From Candidatus Falkowiibacteriota bacterium (GTDB lineage Bacteria; Patescibacteriota; Patescibacteriia; JACRDY01), in contig JACRDY010000015.1 in assembly GCA_016218485.1 (NCBI GenBank), positions 1-6,499 on the forward strand: a stretch of 6,499 nucleotides of DNA, read 5' to 3'. The position numbers were made by a program, and so were the translations under genes. Under the pieces are notes generated by a model. It had not been told where the DNA came from, searched no databases, and saw nothing but the letters and a program-made list of their open reading frames with translations. Positions 1 through 5,835 of this stretch are shown in pieces; within the stretch, counting starts at the first letter, position 1, and every line of letters starts with the position of its first letter.

Positions 1-20
1 GCTGAAAATTTTAGAAGTGC

Positions 21-56
21 GTAACTCCTGTTACTAATTTTGTTTTTATTCTTTTT
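21..56 (+). terminator. weak terminator-like hairpin with T-rich tail
   Basis: GTAAC (21-25) and GTTAC (30-34) form a 5-bp stem with a 4-base loop, followed by a T-rich stretch from 36 to 56. This could end transcription of a gene lying left of the window. The stem is short, has only two G-C pairs and the T-run is interrupted, so the call is weak. The rest of 1-53 holds no gene that I can see. Confidence 0.25.
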
Positions 57-130
57 AATACCTCGCGGGTTTGCCCCGAGGTTACCGATTAGACATTCGG
101 GTCCAGGGCTTGCCCTGGGGTTTAATACCT
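54..130. repeat. twin-hairpin palindromic repeat flanked by 10-bp direct repeats
   Basis: The decamer TTTAATACCT occurs at 54-63 and again at 121-130. Between the copies are two GC-rich hairpins: CCTCG (61-65) with CGAGG (77-81), continuing imperfectly inward, and a perfect one, CCAGGG (103-108), loop CTTG, CCCTGG (113-118). A short CCGA/TCGG pair (85-88 with 97-100) sits between them, so the unit can fold into three adjacent stems. The GC content is far above that of the surrounding DNA. This resembles REP/BIME-type or miniature palindromic elements of bacterial intergenic regions. The direct repeats could be a target duplication or the edges of a 67-bp tandem unit; the sequence alone does not decide. 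Confidence 0.6.
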
Positions 131-162
131 TTTATTATAGTATGTTTTTTTTGGTTGTTATT

Positions 163-207
163 ATTCGTAAATTCGTTTAAATTTGTAATTCCTAGGTGAA
201 AATTCGT
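163..207. repeat. cluster of ATTCGT motifs
   Basis: ATTCGT occurs at 163-168, 171-176 and 202-207, with a variant ATTTGT at 181-186. The 17-mer at 170-186 (AATTCGTTTAAATTTGT) is present in reverse complement with one change at 6304-6320, in the intergenic DNA after ruvX. Two unrelated intergenic regions sharing this sequence suggests a dispersed repeat or a protein-binding site. No function is known to me. Confidence 0.5.
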
Positions 208-243
208 ATGGTGTATTATACCATCTTTTGCCCTTTTTGCTAA
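208..243 (-). promoter_or_regulatory. palindrome overlapping a possible leftward promoter
   Basis: ATGGTGTATTATACCAT (208-224) is a near-perfect palindrome with ATGGT/ACCAT outer arms. Read on the minus strand it contains TATAAT (plus-strand 215-220), and 17 bases upstream on that strand is TTAGCA (plus-strand 238-243), a 4/6 match to the -35 consensus. It would drive transcription to the left, but no minus-strand gene starts inside the window, so its target would lie beyond base 1. The palindrome could equally be an operator. The region is AT-rich, so a chance match is possible. Confidence 0.3.
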
Positions 244-257
244 ATTTAGATTGATCA

Positions 258-287
258 TTGGCTGGCAGGAGTCTTTTTTGGTATAAT
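258..287 (+). promoter_or_regulatory. sigma-70-type promoter for the 316-4131 operon
   Basis: TTGGCT (258-263) and TATAAT (282-287) are separated by 18 bases. The -10 box matches the consensus perfectly and the -35 box matches at 3 or 4 positions. A start site about 7 bases downstream (near A294) would leave a leader of roughly 22 nt before the ATG at 316. A 10-bp perfect palindrome, CTAAATTTAG (240-249), lies just upstream and could bind a regulator. It is the best promoter in the window and is placed correctly for the three-gene operon. Confidence 0.6.
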
Positions 288-315
288 TAAGTCACTTACT
301 CTAAGATTTTATTCT

Positions 316-831
316 ATGGCAGACATACCGTTGCAGGAGGGAAAAGCGCCGTGGCGTCCCGATAGCCGTTTACCCAAAGCCGATACTCATGTGCCGGCTG
401 CCCCAGAACACCAGGCAGAGGAGTTGCCAATGGGGACGACGCCTCAAGGTCAGTCGGGCCAAGAGGCCAATCAAGCTGCCAGCATTAGTGCGCAGATCAA
501 GCAGTCGGGTGGCCAGTCGGCGGGCGCTGTTGGTCAGGATCCGCTGCTGACTGACATTGAGAATATTCTGGAGGAAGATCTGGATGAAGTCTACAGTCAG
601 CTGCCGGCGGATAAGCGGGAGATGTTTAAAGAGGAAGGTGAAGCCACCGCCGTGGAGATTCGGGGTGTGGTCGCTCGGGTCAAATTTCGGACGAGCAAAA
701 TTTTTCATTTGATCAAAAAATGGATGAAGCTGATTCCTGGGGTTAACCGTTTCTTCTTAGAACAAGAAGCCAAAATTAAAACCGATGAAATTGTTGATTT
801 GACTGAAGGTAAAGACGGACAGCCCAAATAA
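316..831 (+). CDS. conserved hypothetical protein with disordered head and helical C-terminal domain
   Basis: This 171-aa protein has no signal peptide or membrane segment. Residues 1-75 are rich in Pro, Gln, Gly, Ala and Ser with little hydrophobic content and look disordered. Residues 76-162 are clearly folded and helical: an acidic stretch around 80-95 (DIENILEEDLDEVY), a charged helix at 100-125, then a basic amphipathic segment with KKWMKLIPGVNRFFLEQEAKIK (split here: KKWMKLIPG at 134-142, VNRFFLEQ at 143-150). I recognise this C-terminal domain as typical of uncharacterised Patescibacteria proteins encoded beside a T4SS-like ATPase, from memory rather than a search. Its stop lies 8 bases before the ATPase start, so the two are surely co-transcribed. 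The basic helix could sit on the membrane or contact the ATPase; that is inference. Start: the ATG at 316 follows the promoter closely and has no Shine-Dalgarno motif. Confidence 0.85.
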   Translation: MADIPLQEGKAPWRPDSRLPKADTHVPAAPEHQAEELPMGTTPQGQSGQEANQAASISAQIKQSGGQSAGAVGQDPLLTDIENILEEDLDEVYSQLPADKREMFKEEGEATAVEIRGVVARVKFRTSKIFHLIKKWMKLIPGVNRFFLEQEAKIKTDEIVDLTEGKDGQPK

Positions 832-839
832 TTACCGCC

Positions 840-3458
840 ATGATTCAGACCTTTAGCCCAAACCTGACCATCACCGTACCGCTCCCGGCCAGCGCCTTGG
901 ATGTTGGGAGTTTTTTTTCATCCCCACTGTGGTTCGGTTTGCTGATGACGGCCGCGGTCGTGGCGGTACTCGTCGGCGTGGCGTTTATCGCGCGCTGGTT
1001 CACCGTTCGCTATGGGCGGGGGCTGCCCAAAGCCTTTCGGCAGCGCATCCTCTTGATTACCCTGCCCAAGGAATCCATTAAGCAGGAGAAGGGCAAAGAG
1101 CGCGAAACGCAGCAGAGTATCGTGGAAGAGATTGGTCTGGGCGAGATGCTGGTCGCGAGTATTGGCGGGCTCAAAGCGGAGAAAGGACTGATGGCTTGGT
1201 TCTTTGGCCGCGCTGATCATCTGGCCCTCGAGATCGTGGCCGATCACGAGAGCAGGGTGTCATTCTACGCCGCGGTGCCGCACTACCTCTGTCAATACTT
1301 TGAGCAGCAGGTTAACGCTCATTATCCCGACGCTTTTATTGAAGCAGTGGAAGACTACAATATTTTCAGTCCGCAGGGGTTTGTCAAAGGCGCATATTTA
1401 CAGTTCAAGCGGCAGTCGTTCTTTCCCATTAAGACCTACAAGAAAATGGAGAATGATCCGATTGAAGCGCTGACGAATGTATTAAGTAAACTGGAAGAGC
1501 ATGAGGGCGCGGTTATCCAGTATGTTATCAGGAGCGCGCGACCGAAGTGGCACAAGATTGGCGCCAAGGTGGTCTCGGAAATGAAGCAGGGCAAGAAGCT
1601 GCGGGAGGCCGTGCACGAAGCTACGGCCGGCGTGCTGCGGCGCAGTCTTAAGCTGCTTGGCAGTGTTTTCACGGCCAATAAAAAACATCCAGACGGTTCA
1701 CCGATTGGTCAGCAGCACTACCAGCTGTCGCAAATGGAAGACGAAATGGGCAAGGGCATTGAGGAGAAATCAAGCAAGGCGGGATTGGATGTCAATATTC
1801 GGGTGATTGTTTGCACTGACCGCGAGGACAAGTCGCAGCTGTACCTGGATAATATCATCAACGCTTTTTCCCAGTACAATATTTACGAGTACGGCAACAG
1901 TTTTTCTAAAGTATCGCTGCGCCATACCGATCGTCTGGTCAGTGATTTCATTCATCGTAATTTCAGCCAACGGTATGCTATGATTTTGAATTCGGAAGAA
2001 TTGGCCAGCCTGTACCATCTGCCGCTGACGTCCACGGACACGCCGAACATTCGCTGGCTTTCAGCCAAGAAAGCGCCGGCGCCGCTGACCCTGCCGCGCG
2101 AGGGGCTGCGCCTGGGGGTCAATCGCTACCGCGGTAAGGAGACGGTCATCCGTATCAAGCGCGATGATCGCCGCCGTCACATGTACATTATCGGTAAGTC
2201 CGGTGTTGGTAAGTCAACGATGATGAGCGCTATGGCGGCTCAAGATATCGCCAATGGCGAGGGCGTCTGCGTCATTGATCCGCACGGCGACCTGGTTGAT
2301 GATATTTTGACCGCGGTGCCCAAAGAGCGGGCGGACGACGTGATTCTTTTTGATCCGGCTGACATTGAGCGCCCCATGGGTCTGAATCTCCTGGAGTATG
2401 ACCCGCGCTATGCCGAGCAGAAAACCTTTGTCATCAATGAGATGATTAAGATTTTTGATAAATTGTATGACCTGCGCTCCACCGGCGGGCCGATGTTTGA
2501 GCAATACATGCGCAACGCCATGCTCCTGATCATGGATGATCCCGCCTCCGGCTCCACCCTGATGGAAATTTCTAAAGTATTGGCGGACGCCGAGTATCGC
2601 CGTTACAAATTGTCCAAGTGCACGACGACGGTGGTCAAGGATTTCTGGACCAAAGAAGCGGAAAAAGCCGGCGGTGAAGCTTCGCTGCAGAATATGGTGC
2701 CGTACATTACTTCCAAGCTCAATACCTTCATTTCCAATGATTTTATGCGGCCGATCATTGGCCAGCAGACCAGCGCCATCAATTTCCGTGACGCTATGGA
2801 CAGCGGTAAGATTCTCCTGGTGCGCCTATCCAAGGGCCGCCTCGGTGACATCAATACCAATCTTTTGGGTATGGTCATTGTCGGTAAGATCCTGATGGCG
2901 GCGCTTAGCCGGACTGATTCACCCAAAGATCAGCGCCGGGATTTTTACCTCTACATTGACGAGTTTCAAAACTTCACCACCGACAGTATCGCCGTTATCC
3001 TGTCTGAAGCGCGTAAGTACATGCTGGATCTGGTCATCGCTCACCAGTACGTCGGTCAGCTGGTCAAAAATAATGACACCACCATCCGTGACGCCGTCTT
3101 TGGCAACGTCGGCACCATTGCCTGCTTCAAGATCGGCGTGGAGGACGCGGAAATTTTTGCCAAAGAGTTCGCCCCGGTATTTAACGAGTATGATGTTATT
3201 AACATTGAAAAATATACCGCATATGTTAAACTCTTAGTGGATAATGAGGCCACCAAGGCGTTTAACATGGCGACGGATAATTTTGTCCCGCAAAACCGGG
3301 AATTGGCCGCTAAAATACGCGAGCTGTCCCGGCTCAAGTACGGCCAAGACCGTCAGATCGTGGAGCGGGAGATACTGGATCGGGTCAATACGCTTGATTT
3401 CGCCACCGTGTCGCCGGCGAGTGGAGCGCCGGGTTCTCTTGGCGCTGGCGGTTCTTAA
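840..3458 (+). CDS. membrane-anchored T4SS coupling-protein-like ATPase (HerA/FtsK/VirD4 superfamily)
   Basis: This 872-aa P-loop ATPase belongs to the superfamily of motors that move DNA or protein substrates at the membrane. One hydrophobic segment at residues 30-51, followed by a basic stretch, anchors it to the inner membrane with the bulk in the cytoplasm. Residues ~60-420 form a long region without motifs I can name. The motor follows: Walker A GKSGVGKST (452-460), the family hallmark VIDPHGDL (478-485), Walker B YLYIDE (703-708) continuing FQNF, and AHQY (734-737) after the Walker B strand, where TraD/VirD4/VirB4 relatives carry a polar sensor. The tail (about 845-872) is Gly/Ala/Ser-rich and flexible. 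The IDPHGDL motif and membrane anchor favour a VirD4/TraD-like coupling role; HerA-type or VirB4-like function cannot be excluded. No relaxase, pilin or other T4SS gene is in the window, so the substrate is unknown. It lies 8 bases after the 171-aa gene and 61 bases before the 203-aa gene. The ATG at 840 lacks a ribosome-binding motif, suggesting translational coupling. Confidence 0.9.
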   Translation: MIQTFSPNLTITVPLPASALDVGSFFSSPLWFGLLMTAAVVAVLVGVAFIARWFTVRYGRGLPKAFRQRILLITLPKESIKQEKGKERETQQSIVEEIGLGEMLVASIGGLKAEKGLMAWFFGRADHLALEIVADHESRVSFYAAVPHYLCQYFEQQVNAHYPDAFIEAVEDYNIFSPQGFVKGAYLQFKRQSFFPIKTYKKMENDPIEALTNVLSKLEEHEGAVIQYVIRSARPKWHKIGAKVVSEMKQGKKLREAVHEATAGVLRRSLKLLGSVFTANKKHPDGSPIGQQHYQLSQMEDEMGKGIEEKSSKAGLDVNIRVIVCTDREDKSQLYLDNIINAFSQYNIYEYGNSFSKVSLRHTDRLVSDFIHRNFSQRYAMILNSEELASLYHLPLTSTDTPNIRWLSAKKAPAPLTLPREGLRLGVNRYRGKETVIRIKRDDRRRHMYIIGKSGVGKSTMMSAMAAQDIANGEGVCVIDPHGDLVDDILTAVPKERADDVILFDPADIERPMGLNLLEYDPRYAEQKTFVINEMIKIFDKLYDLRSTGGPMFEQYMRNAMLLIMDDPASGSTLMEISKVLADAEYRRYKLSKCTTTVVKDFWTKEAEKAGGEASLQNMVPYITSKLNTFISNDFMRPIIGQQTSAINFRDAMDSGKILLVRLSKGRLGDINTNLLGMVIVGKILMAALSRTDSPKDQRRDFYLYIDEFQNFTTDSIAVILSEARKYMLDLVIAHQYVGQLVKNNDTTIRDAVFGNVGTIACFKIGVEDAEIFAKEFAPVFNEYDVINIEKYTAYVKLLVDNEATKAFNMATDNFVPQNRELAAKIRELSRLKYGQDRQIVEREILDRVNTLDFATVSPASGAPGSLGAGGS

Positions 3459-3519
3459 AACAAAGAAACAAAAAAGCCAAGAAACAAAAAAACAAGCAGC
3501 AAAACCAAACTGAAAACAA
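3459..3519 (+). promoter_or_regulatory. A-rich leader with a repeated 13-mer
   Basis: The 61-base gap is mostly A, with almost no T after the stop codon. AAGAAACAAAAAA occurs at 3463-3475 and again at 3479-3491, a 16-base period. The stretch has no Shine-Dalgarno motif, promoter or hairpin. An unstructured A-rich leader can help recruit ribosomes without Shine-Dalgarno pairing in other bacteria, so it may serve the start at 3520; that is inference. Confidence 0.35.
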
Positions 3520-4131
3520 ATGAACGACGACAAAAATAAAAATGACGAACCATGGGATGGTGTGTCGGAGGCGGATGCCGAGTACCAATTGAACGCCAAG
3601 AAGCTGGAGGTGGTGCGCAAAATTCTCCTGAATTTACGGACCAATATTGACCGGGCGGTTCGGCTGTTGGATGAGGGGTACCAGGGTGACGCGACGTTGG
3701 TGCGGGAAAAGCTGGAAGAGATCAAGAACGGTTTCCTGGACGAGTCCGCTACCGACGGCGAGGTCAAGGTGGTGGAAGGGGTCTTTGACGGACACCAGAT
3801 GATCGGCGCGGACGGCCAAGAGTACCAGGTGCCGCCGAACTACGCTTCCAAGTCCAAATTGGTTGAAGGGGATATTTTAAAACTGACTATTGACGGCCGT
3901 GGTAATTTTGTTTACAAACAAATCGGGCCGATTGAGCGCAAACGTATCAAAGCGCAGCTGAATCAGGACGGCAGCCATCAGTATTTCGCGGTGATGGGAC
4001 CGAAGCGCTGGAAGCTCTTGTCAGCGGCGGTGACCTACTTCCGGGGAGCTTCAGGTGATGAGGTAGTCATCCTCGTACCCCAGAGCAGCAATTCCAAGTG
4101 GGCGGCCGTGGAGAACGTGGTTAAAAATTGA
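3520..4131 (+). CDS. conserved hypothetical protein, helical head and beta-rich C-terminal domain
   Basis: This 203-aa protein has no signal peptide or membrane helix. Residues 1-20 are polar and charged. Residues 21-74 form long charged helices (AKKLEVVRKILLNLRTNIDRAVRLL, given here as AKKLEVVRKI at 26-35 and LLNLRTNIDRAVRLL at 36-50, then VREKLEEIKN at 61-70) likely to make a coiled coil or helical hairpin. Residues ~82-200 are predominantly beta: VVEGVFDGHQMIG, YQVPPNYASKSKLVEGDILK, FVYKQIGP, then a second half with FAVMGPKRWKLLSAAVTYF, GDEVVILVP and WAAVENVV. The 'KLVEGDILKL' turn recalls small beta-barrel (OB/TRAM-like) folds, but I do not assign a fold. The C-terminal half resembles uncharacterised Patescibacteria proteins I have seen beside similar ATPases (memory, not a search). 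It ends in TGA, and the family-like ending at AAVENVVKN suggests TGA is a true stop here. Probably the last gene of the operon starting at 316. Confidence 0.85.
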   Translation: MNDDKNKNDEPWDGVSEADAEYQLNAKKLEVVRKILLNLRTNIDRAVRLLDEGYQGDATLVREKLEEIKNGFLDESATDGEVKVVEGVFDGHQMIGADGQEYQVPPNYASKSKLVEGDILKLTIDGRGNFVYKQIGPIERKRIKAQLNQDGSHQYFAVMGPKRWKLLSAAVTYFRGASGDEVVILVPQSSNSKWAAVENVVKN

Positions 4132-4140
4132 TGTACGTTA

Positions 4141-4155
4141 GGCGGTTTACCCGCC
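4141..4155. repeat. short hairpin at the left edge of the tandem elements
   Basis: GGCGG (4141-4145) pairs with CCGCC (4151-4155) around a TTTAC loop, 9 bases after a stop codon. The same configuration (GCGGG/CCCGC around TTTA) recurs at 4246-4259 between the two element copies. It therefore looks like the junction between element ends and may be the remnant right end of a third copy. There is no T-run, so it is a poor intrinsic terminator. Confidence 0.45.
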
Positions 4156-4251
4156 TCAATTTAGCTCGATACAAGAACGTTGTCTGCTTTGATTACATAT
4201 GTGTGAGTAGTCGCAGATACCATTAATGATGAGAGTTTAATTTTAGCGGGT
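4149..4251. mobile_element. MITE-like element, copy A (degenerate inverted ends)
   Basis: This 103-bp copy starts ACCCGCC and ends GCGGGT. Its ends are imperfect inverted repeats: 4149-4167 against 4233-4251 match at about 14 of 19 positions. It aligns with copy B (4254-4357) over its whole length with a single one-base gap and about 76% identity by hand count; many of the differences are transitions. It has no open reading frame and no transposase. The size, inverted ends and tandem partner fit a miniature inverted-repeat element or a duplicated structured RNA. Confidence 0.6.
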
Positions 4252-4253
4252 TT

Positions 4254-4357
4254 ACCCGCCCAAATTTAGCTCGGTACAAAAGCGTTATCTGCTTGGATTA
4301 CACGCGCATGAGAGAGTCACGGGTATCCTTAATTACTAGAGCTAAATTTGGGCGGGT
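4254..4357. mobile_element. MITE-like element, copy B (perfect 19-bp inverted ends)
   Basis: ACCCGCCCAAATTTAGCTC (4254-4272) is perfectly inverted at 4339-4357. In RNA the stem extends outward three more pairs (4251-4253 with 4358-4360, one G-U), giving 22 bp around a 66-base interior. Inside, AAGC/GCTT (4280-4283 with 4291-4294) and a longer interrupted stem GGAT..ATCC (4295-4304 with 4320-4328) can form, so a transcript would fold into a closing stem with two inner arms. Copy A preserves the ends and much of the interior, but only some inner pairs: two are replaced by compensating pairs and three are broken. No coding potential is visible. Confidence 0.65.
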
Positions 4358-4376
4358 GAAGGGCGACTGGTGTCTC

Positions 4377-4398
4377 ATCATCATTGATGATTTTTTTT
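4377..4398 (+). terminator. hairpin plus T-run ending at the adk start codon
   Basis: ATCATC (4377-4382), loop ATT, GATGAT (4386-4391) form a 6-bp stem followed directly by seven Ts (4392-4398). The layout is that of an intrinsic terminator, though the stem has only two G-C pairs. The T-run abuts the ATG at 4399. It could terminate readthrough from the operon ending at 4131, or act as an attenuator or start-site mask for adk. It also contains a TTG (4384) and ATG (4387) in frame with adk. Confidence 0.45.
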
Positions 4399-5043
4399 AT
4401 GGATACGCGCAATTACCAAATAGTGTTTCTCGGGCCGCAGGGTTCGGGCAAGGGGACGCAGGCCGAGAAGTTGGCGGTAATTTTAAATCTACCCGTGATT
4501 GCCACCGGCGACATGTACCGGCGGGAGGCGGCCAAGCTGACGATCCTGGGTGAGAAAATTTCCTGGTACATGCACCAGGGCAAGCTGGTGCCTGATGACA
4601 TCACCAACGCACTGATTACCAAACGACTGGGTCAGCCGGACTGCCGCCGCGGTTTTATTTTGGACGGCTACCCGCGCACGATCGCGCAGGCGCAGGCCTT
4701 AGCTGAGGTGACGAAGTTGACTCATGTTATGCTGATTGATATTTCTGACGCGGCAGCGCTGGTGCGCATTGCCGGCCGGGTGATGTGCCAGTGCGGCGCC
4801 ACCTACCATCTTAAGTTTAACCCGCCGATTGAGCGCGGAGTCTGCGACAAGTGCGGCCAGCGTCTGGCGGTACGTAAAGACGACCAGCAGGAACTGGCGC
4901 TGCGCCAGCGGCTAAAAATTTACCATCAAGAAATTGATCCAATCATAGCCCGGTATGAGGGGGCGGGTATACTTCACCGGATTAACGGTGAGCGACTGAT
5001 TGAAGACGTGCATCGGGATGTTCTGGCGCTGTTTTCTCAATAG
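4399..5043 (+). CDS. adk: adenylate kinase, zinc-type long form
   Basis: Adenylate kinase (ATP + AMP = 2 ADP) is a soluble cytoplasmic enzyme that balances adenine nucleotides. With the start at 4399 it has 214 aa, normal for the long bacterial form. Visible parts: P-loop GPQGSGKGT (12-20); AMP site TGDMYR (37-42) and GKLVPD (61-66); GFILDGYPRT (85-94) with its AMP-binding Arg93; Arg123 and Arg127 before the lid; VRKDD (158-162) and ALRQRL (167-172) carrying the lid/ATP-site arginines. The lid (about 126-160) has Cys130, Cys132, Cys149 and Cys152, the zinc-binding pattern, but the first pair is spaced C-X-C instead of the usual C-X2-C. In-frame TTG (4384) and ATG (4387) would add MMIFF, but they sit inside the hairpin and the family needs only a few residues before the P-loop strand, so 4399 is preferred. 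No Shine-Dalgarno motif. Map follows after 18 bases, so the pair is an operon. Confidence 0.97.
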   Translation: MDTRNYQIVFLGPQGSGKGTQAEKLAVILNLPVIATGDMYRREAAKLTILGEKISWYMHQGKLVPDDITNALITKRLGQPDCRRGFILDGYPRTIAQAQALAEVTKLTHVMLIDISDAAALVRIAGRVMCQCGATYHLKFNPPIERGVCDKCGQRLAVRKDDQQELALRQRLKIYHQEIDPIIARYEGAGILHRINGERLIEDVHRDVLALFSQ

Positions 5044-5061
5044 TTTTGTAACCATCTCATT

Positions 5062-5826
5062 ATGATTCAACTCAAAACCCCTAAAGATATCAAGAAAATC
5101 GCTTACAGCGGACATCTCTTAGCGGACATTGTGAAGAAATTAGTTCGGCAGGTCAAGCCTGGCGTCACCACACTAGCGATTGATACCTTGGCCGAAACCA
5201 TGATCCGCGATTGCGGCGGCACGCCGGCGTTTAAATATTACCAGTCCCACCCTGATGATCCGCCATTCCCCAGCACCATCTGCGCTTCGGTCAATAATGA
5301 GCTGGTGCACACGCCGGCCTCCGAGCGGCAGCTTGGCCAGGGTGATATTTTTACCATTGATATTGGCATGGAATACGAAGGGTTGTTTACTGATATGGCC
5401 GTGACTGTGCCGGTGGGCAGTATTGTCAAAGAAGCCAAGAAATTGCTGAAAGTCACTCGGGAGAGCTTGGCGCGAGGGATCAAGGCTGCGCGCCCGGGTA
5501 ATTTCGTCCACGACATTTCGCGTGCGGTGCAGGAGTATGTGGAAGATAACGGTTTTTCTCTGAATAGAGTGCTGGTCGGCCACGGGGTCGGCTACGCCGT
5601 ACACGAGGATCCGCGCATTCCCAATTTCATCGCGCCTCATCAGCCGTCAATCCCGCTGGTAGTGGGCATGGTGCTGGCGATTGAACCGATGGTGAACGTT
5701 GGCACTGATAAAGTGACAACACTGGATGATGGCTGGACGGTAGTGACTGCCGATGGCAAGCTCTGCGCGCATTTTGAGCACACGGTGGCCGTGACCGAGC
5801 GGGGGCCGGTGGTGTTGACAAATTAA
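5062..5826 (+). CDS. map: methionine aminopeptidase, type I
   Basis: This cytoplasmic metalloprotease removes the initiator methionine from new proteins after deformylation. At 254 aa it is the length of a minimal type Ia enzyme without an N-terminal extension. All five metal ligands are present at the expected spacing: Asp100 and Asp111 (IDIG...FTDMAVT), His174 (VGHGVGYAVHEDP), Glu208 (LAIEPM) and Glu239 (AHFEHT). The catalytic-pocket histidines His83 (NNELVHTP) and His181 (HEDP) are also in place, so it should be active. Between the FKYY strand (57-60) and STICASVN (71-78) it has a loop, QSHPDDPPFP, longer than in the E. coli enzyme; a lengthened loop here is something I associate with Patescibacteria. 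It starts 18 bases after adk; adk-map is a classic pairing in ribosomal-protein operons. The ATG at 5062 is the natural start, with no Shine-Dalgarno motif upstream. Confidence 0.97.
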   Translation: MIQLKTPKDIKKIAYSGHLLADIVKKLVRQVKPGVTTLAIDTLAETMIRDCGGTPAFKYYQSHPDDPPFPSTICASVNNELVHTPASERQLGQGDIFTIDIGMEYEGLFTDMAVTVPVGSIVKEAKKLLKVTRESLARGIKAARPGNFVHDISRAVQEYVEDNGFSLNRVLVGHGVGYAVHEDPRIPNFIAPHQPSIPLVVGMVLAIEPMVNVGTDKVTTLDDGWTVVTADGKLCAHFEHTVAVTERGPVVLTN

Positions 5827-5835
5827 TAATTAAAT

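Noticed and set aside
54..207. CRISPR array, suggested by repeated words in the left intergenic region.
   Set aside because: Repeats are short, of different kinds and unevenly spaced, with no spacer-repeat alternation and no cas genes.
3244..3513. Open frame overlapping the ATPase 3' end with a K/Q-rich tail, which could suggest a +1 frameshift extension of the ATPase.
   Set aside because: The tail is simply the translation of the A-rich spacer, the bases around the stop (TCT TAA) are not a known +1 slippery site, and the ATPase ends naturally in a flexible Gly/Ala/Ser tail.
3520..4165. Recoding of TGA (as glycine, as in some Patescibacteria) extending the 203-aa protein past 4131.
   Set aside because: Glycine is encoded by GGN throughout, the six genes contain no internal TGA, and readthrough would run straight into the repeat hairpin and a TAG.
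4254..4357. tRNA or tRNA-like gene, suggested by TAGCTCGGTA and a closing stem with inner arms.
   Set aside because: The closing stem is 19-22 bp instead of 7, there is no T-arm consensus (GTTCRANNC) and no anticodon arm of proper size.
4293..4553. Plus-strand open frame crossing the repeat element and the adk start.
   Set aside because: It reads the adk P-loop region in the wrong frame, begins inside the repeat and resembles no family; adk in the other frame is unambiguous.
5173..5640. 155-codon minus-strand open frame inside map.
   Set aside because: It lies wholly opposite a gene with all catalytic residues intact, and its composition is that of an antisense shadow. The same holds for the other minus-strand frames inside 316-5826.
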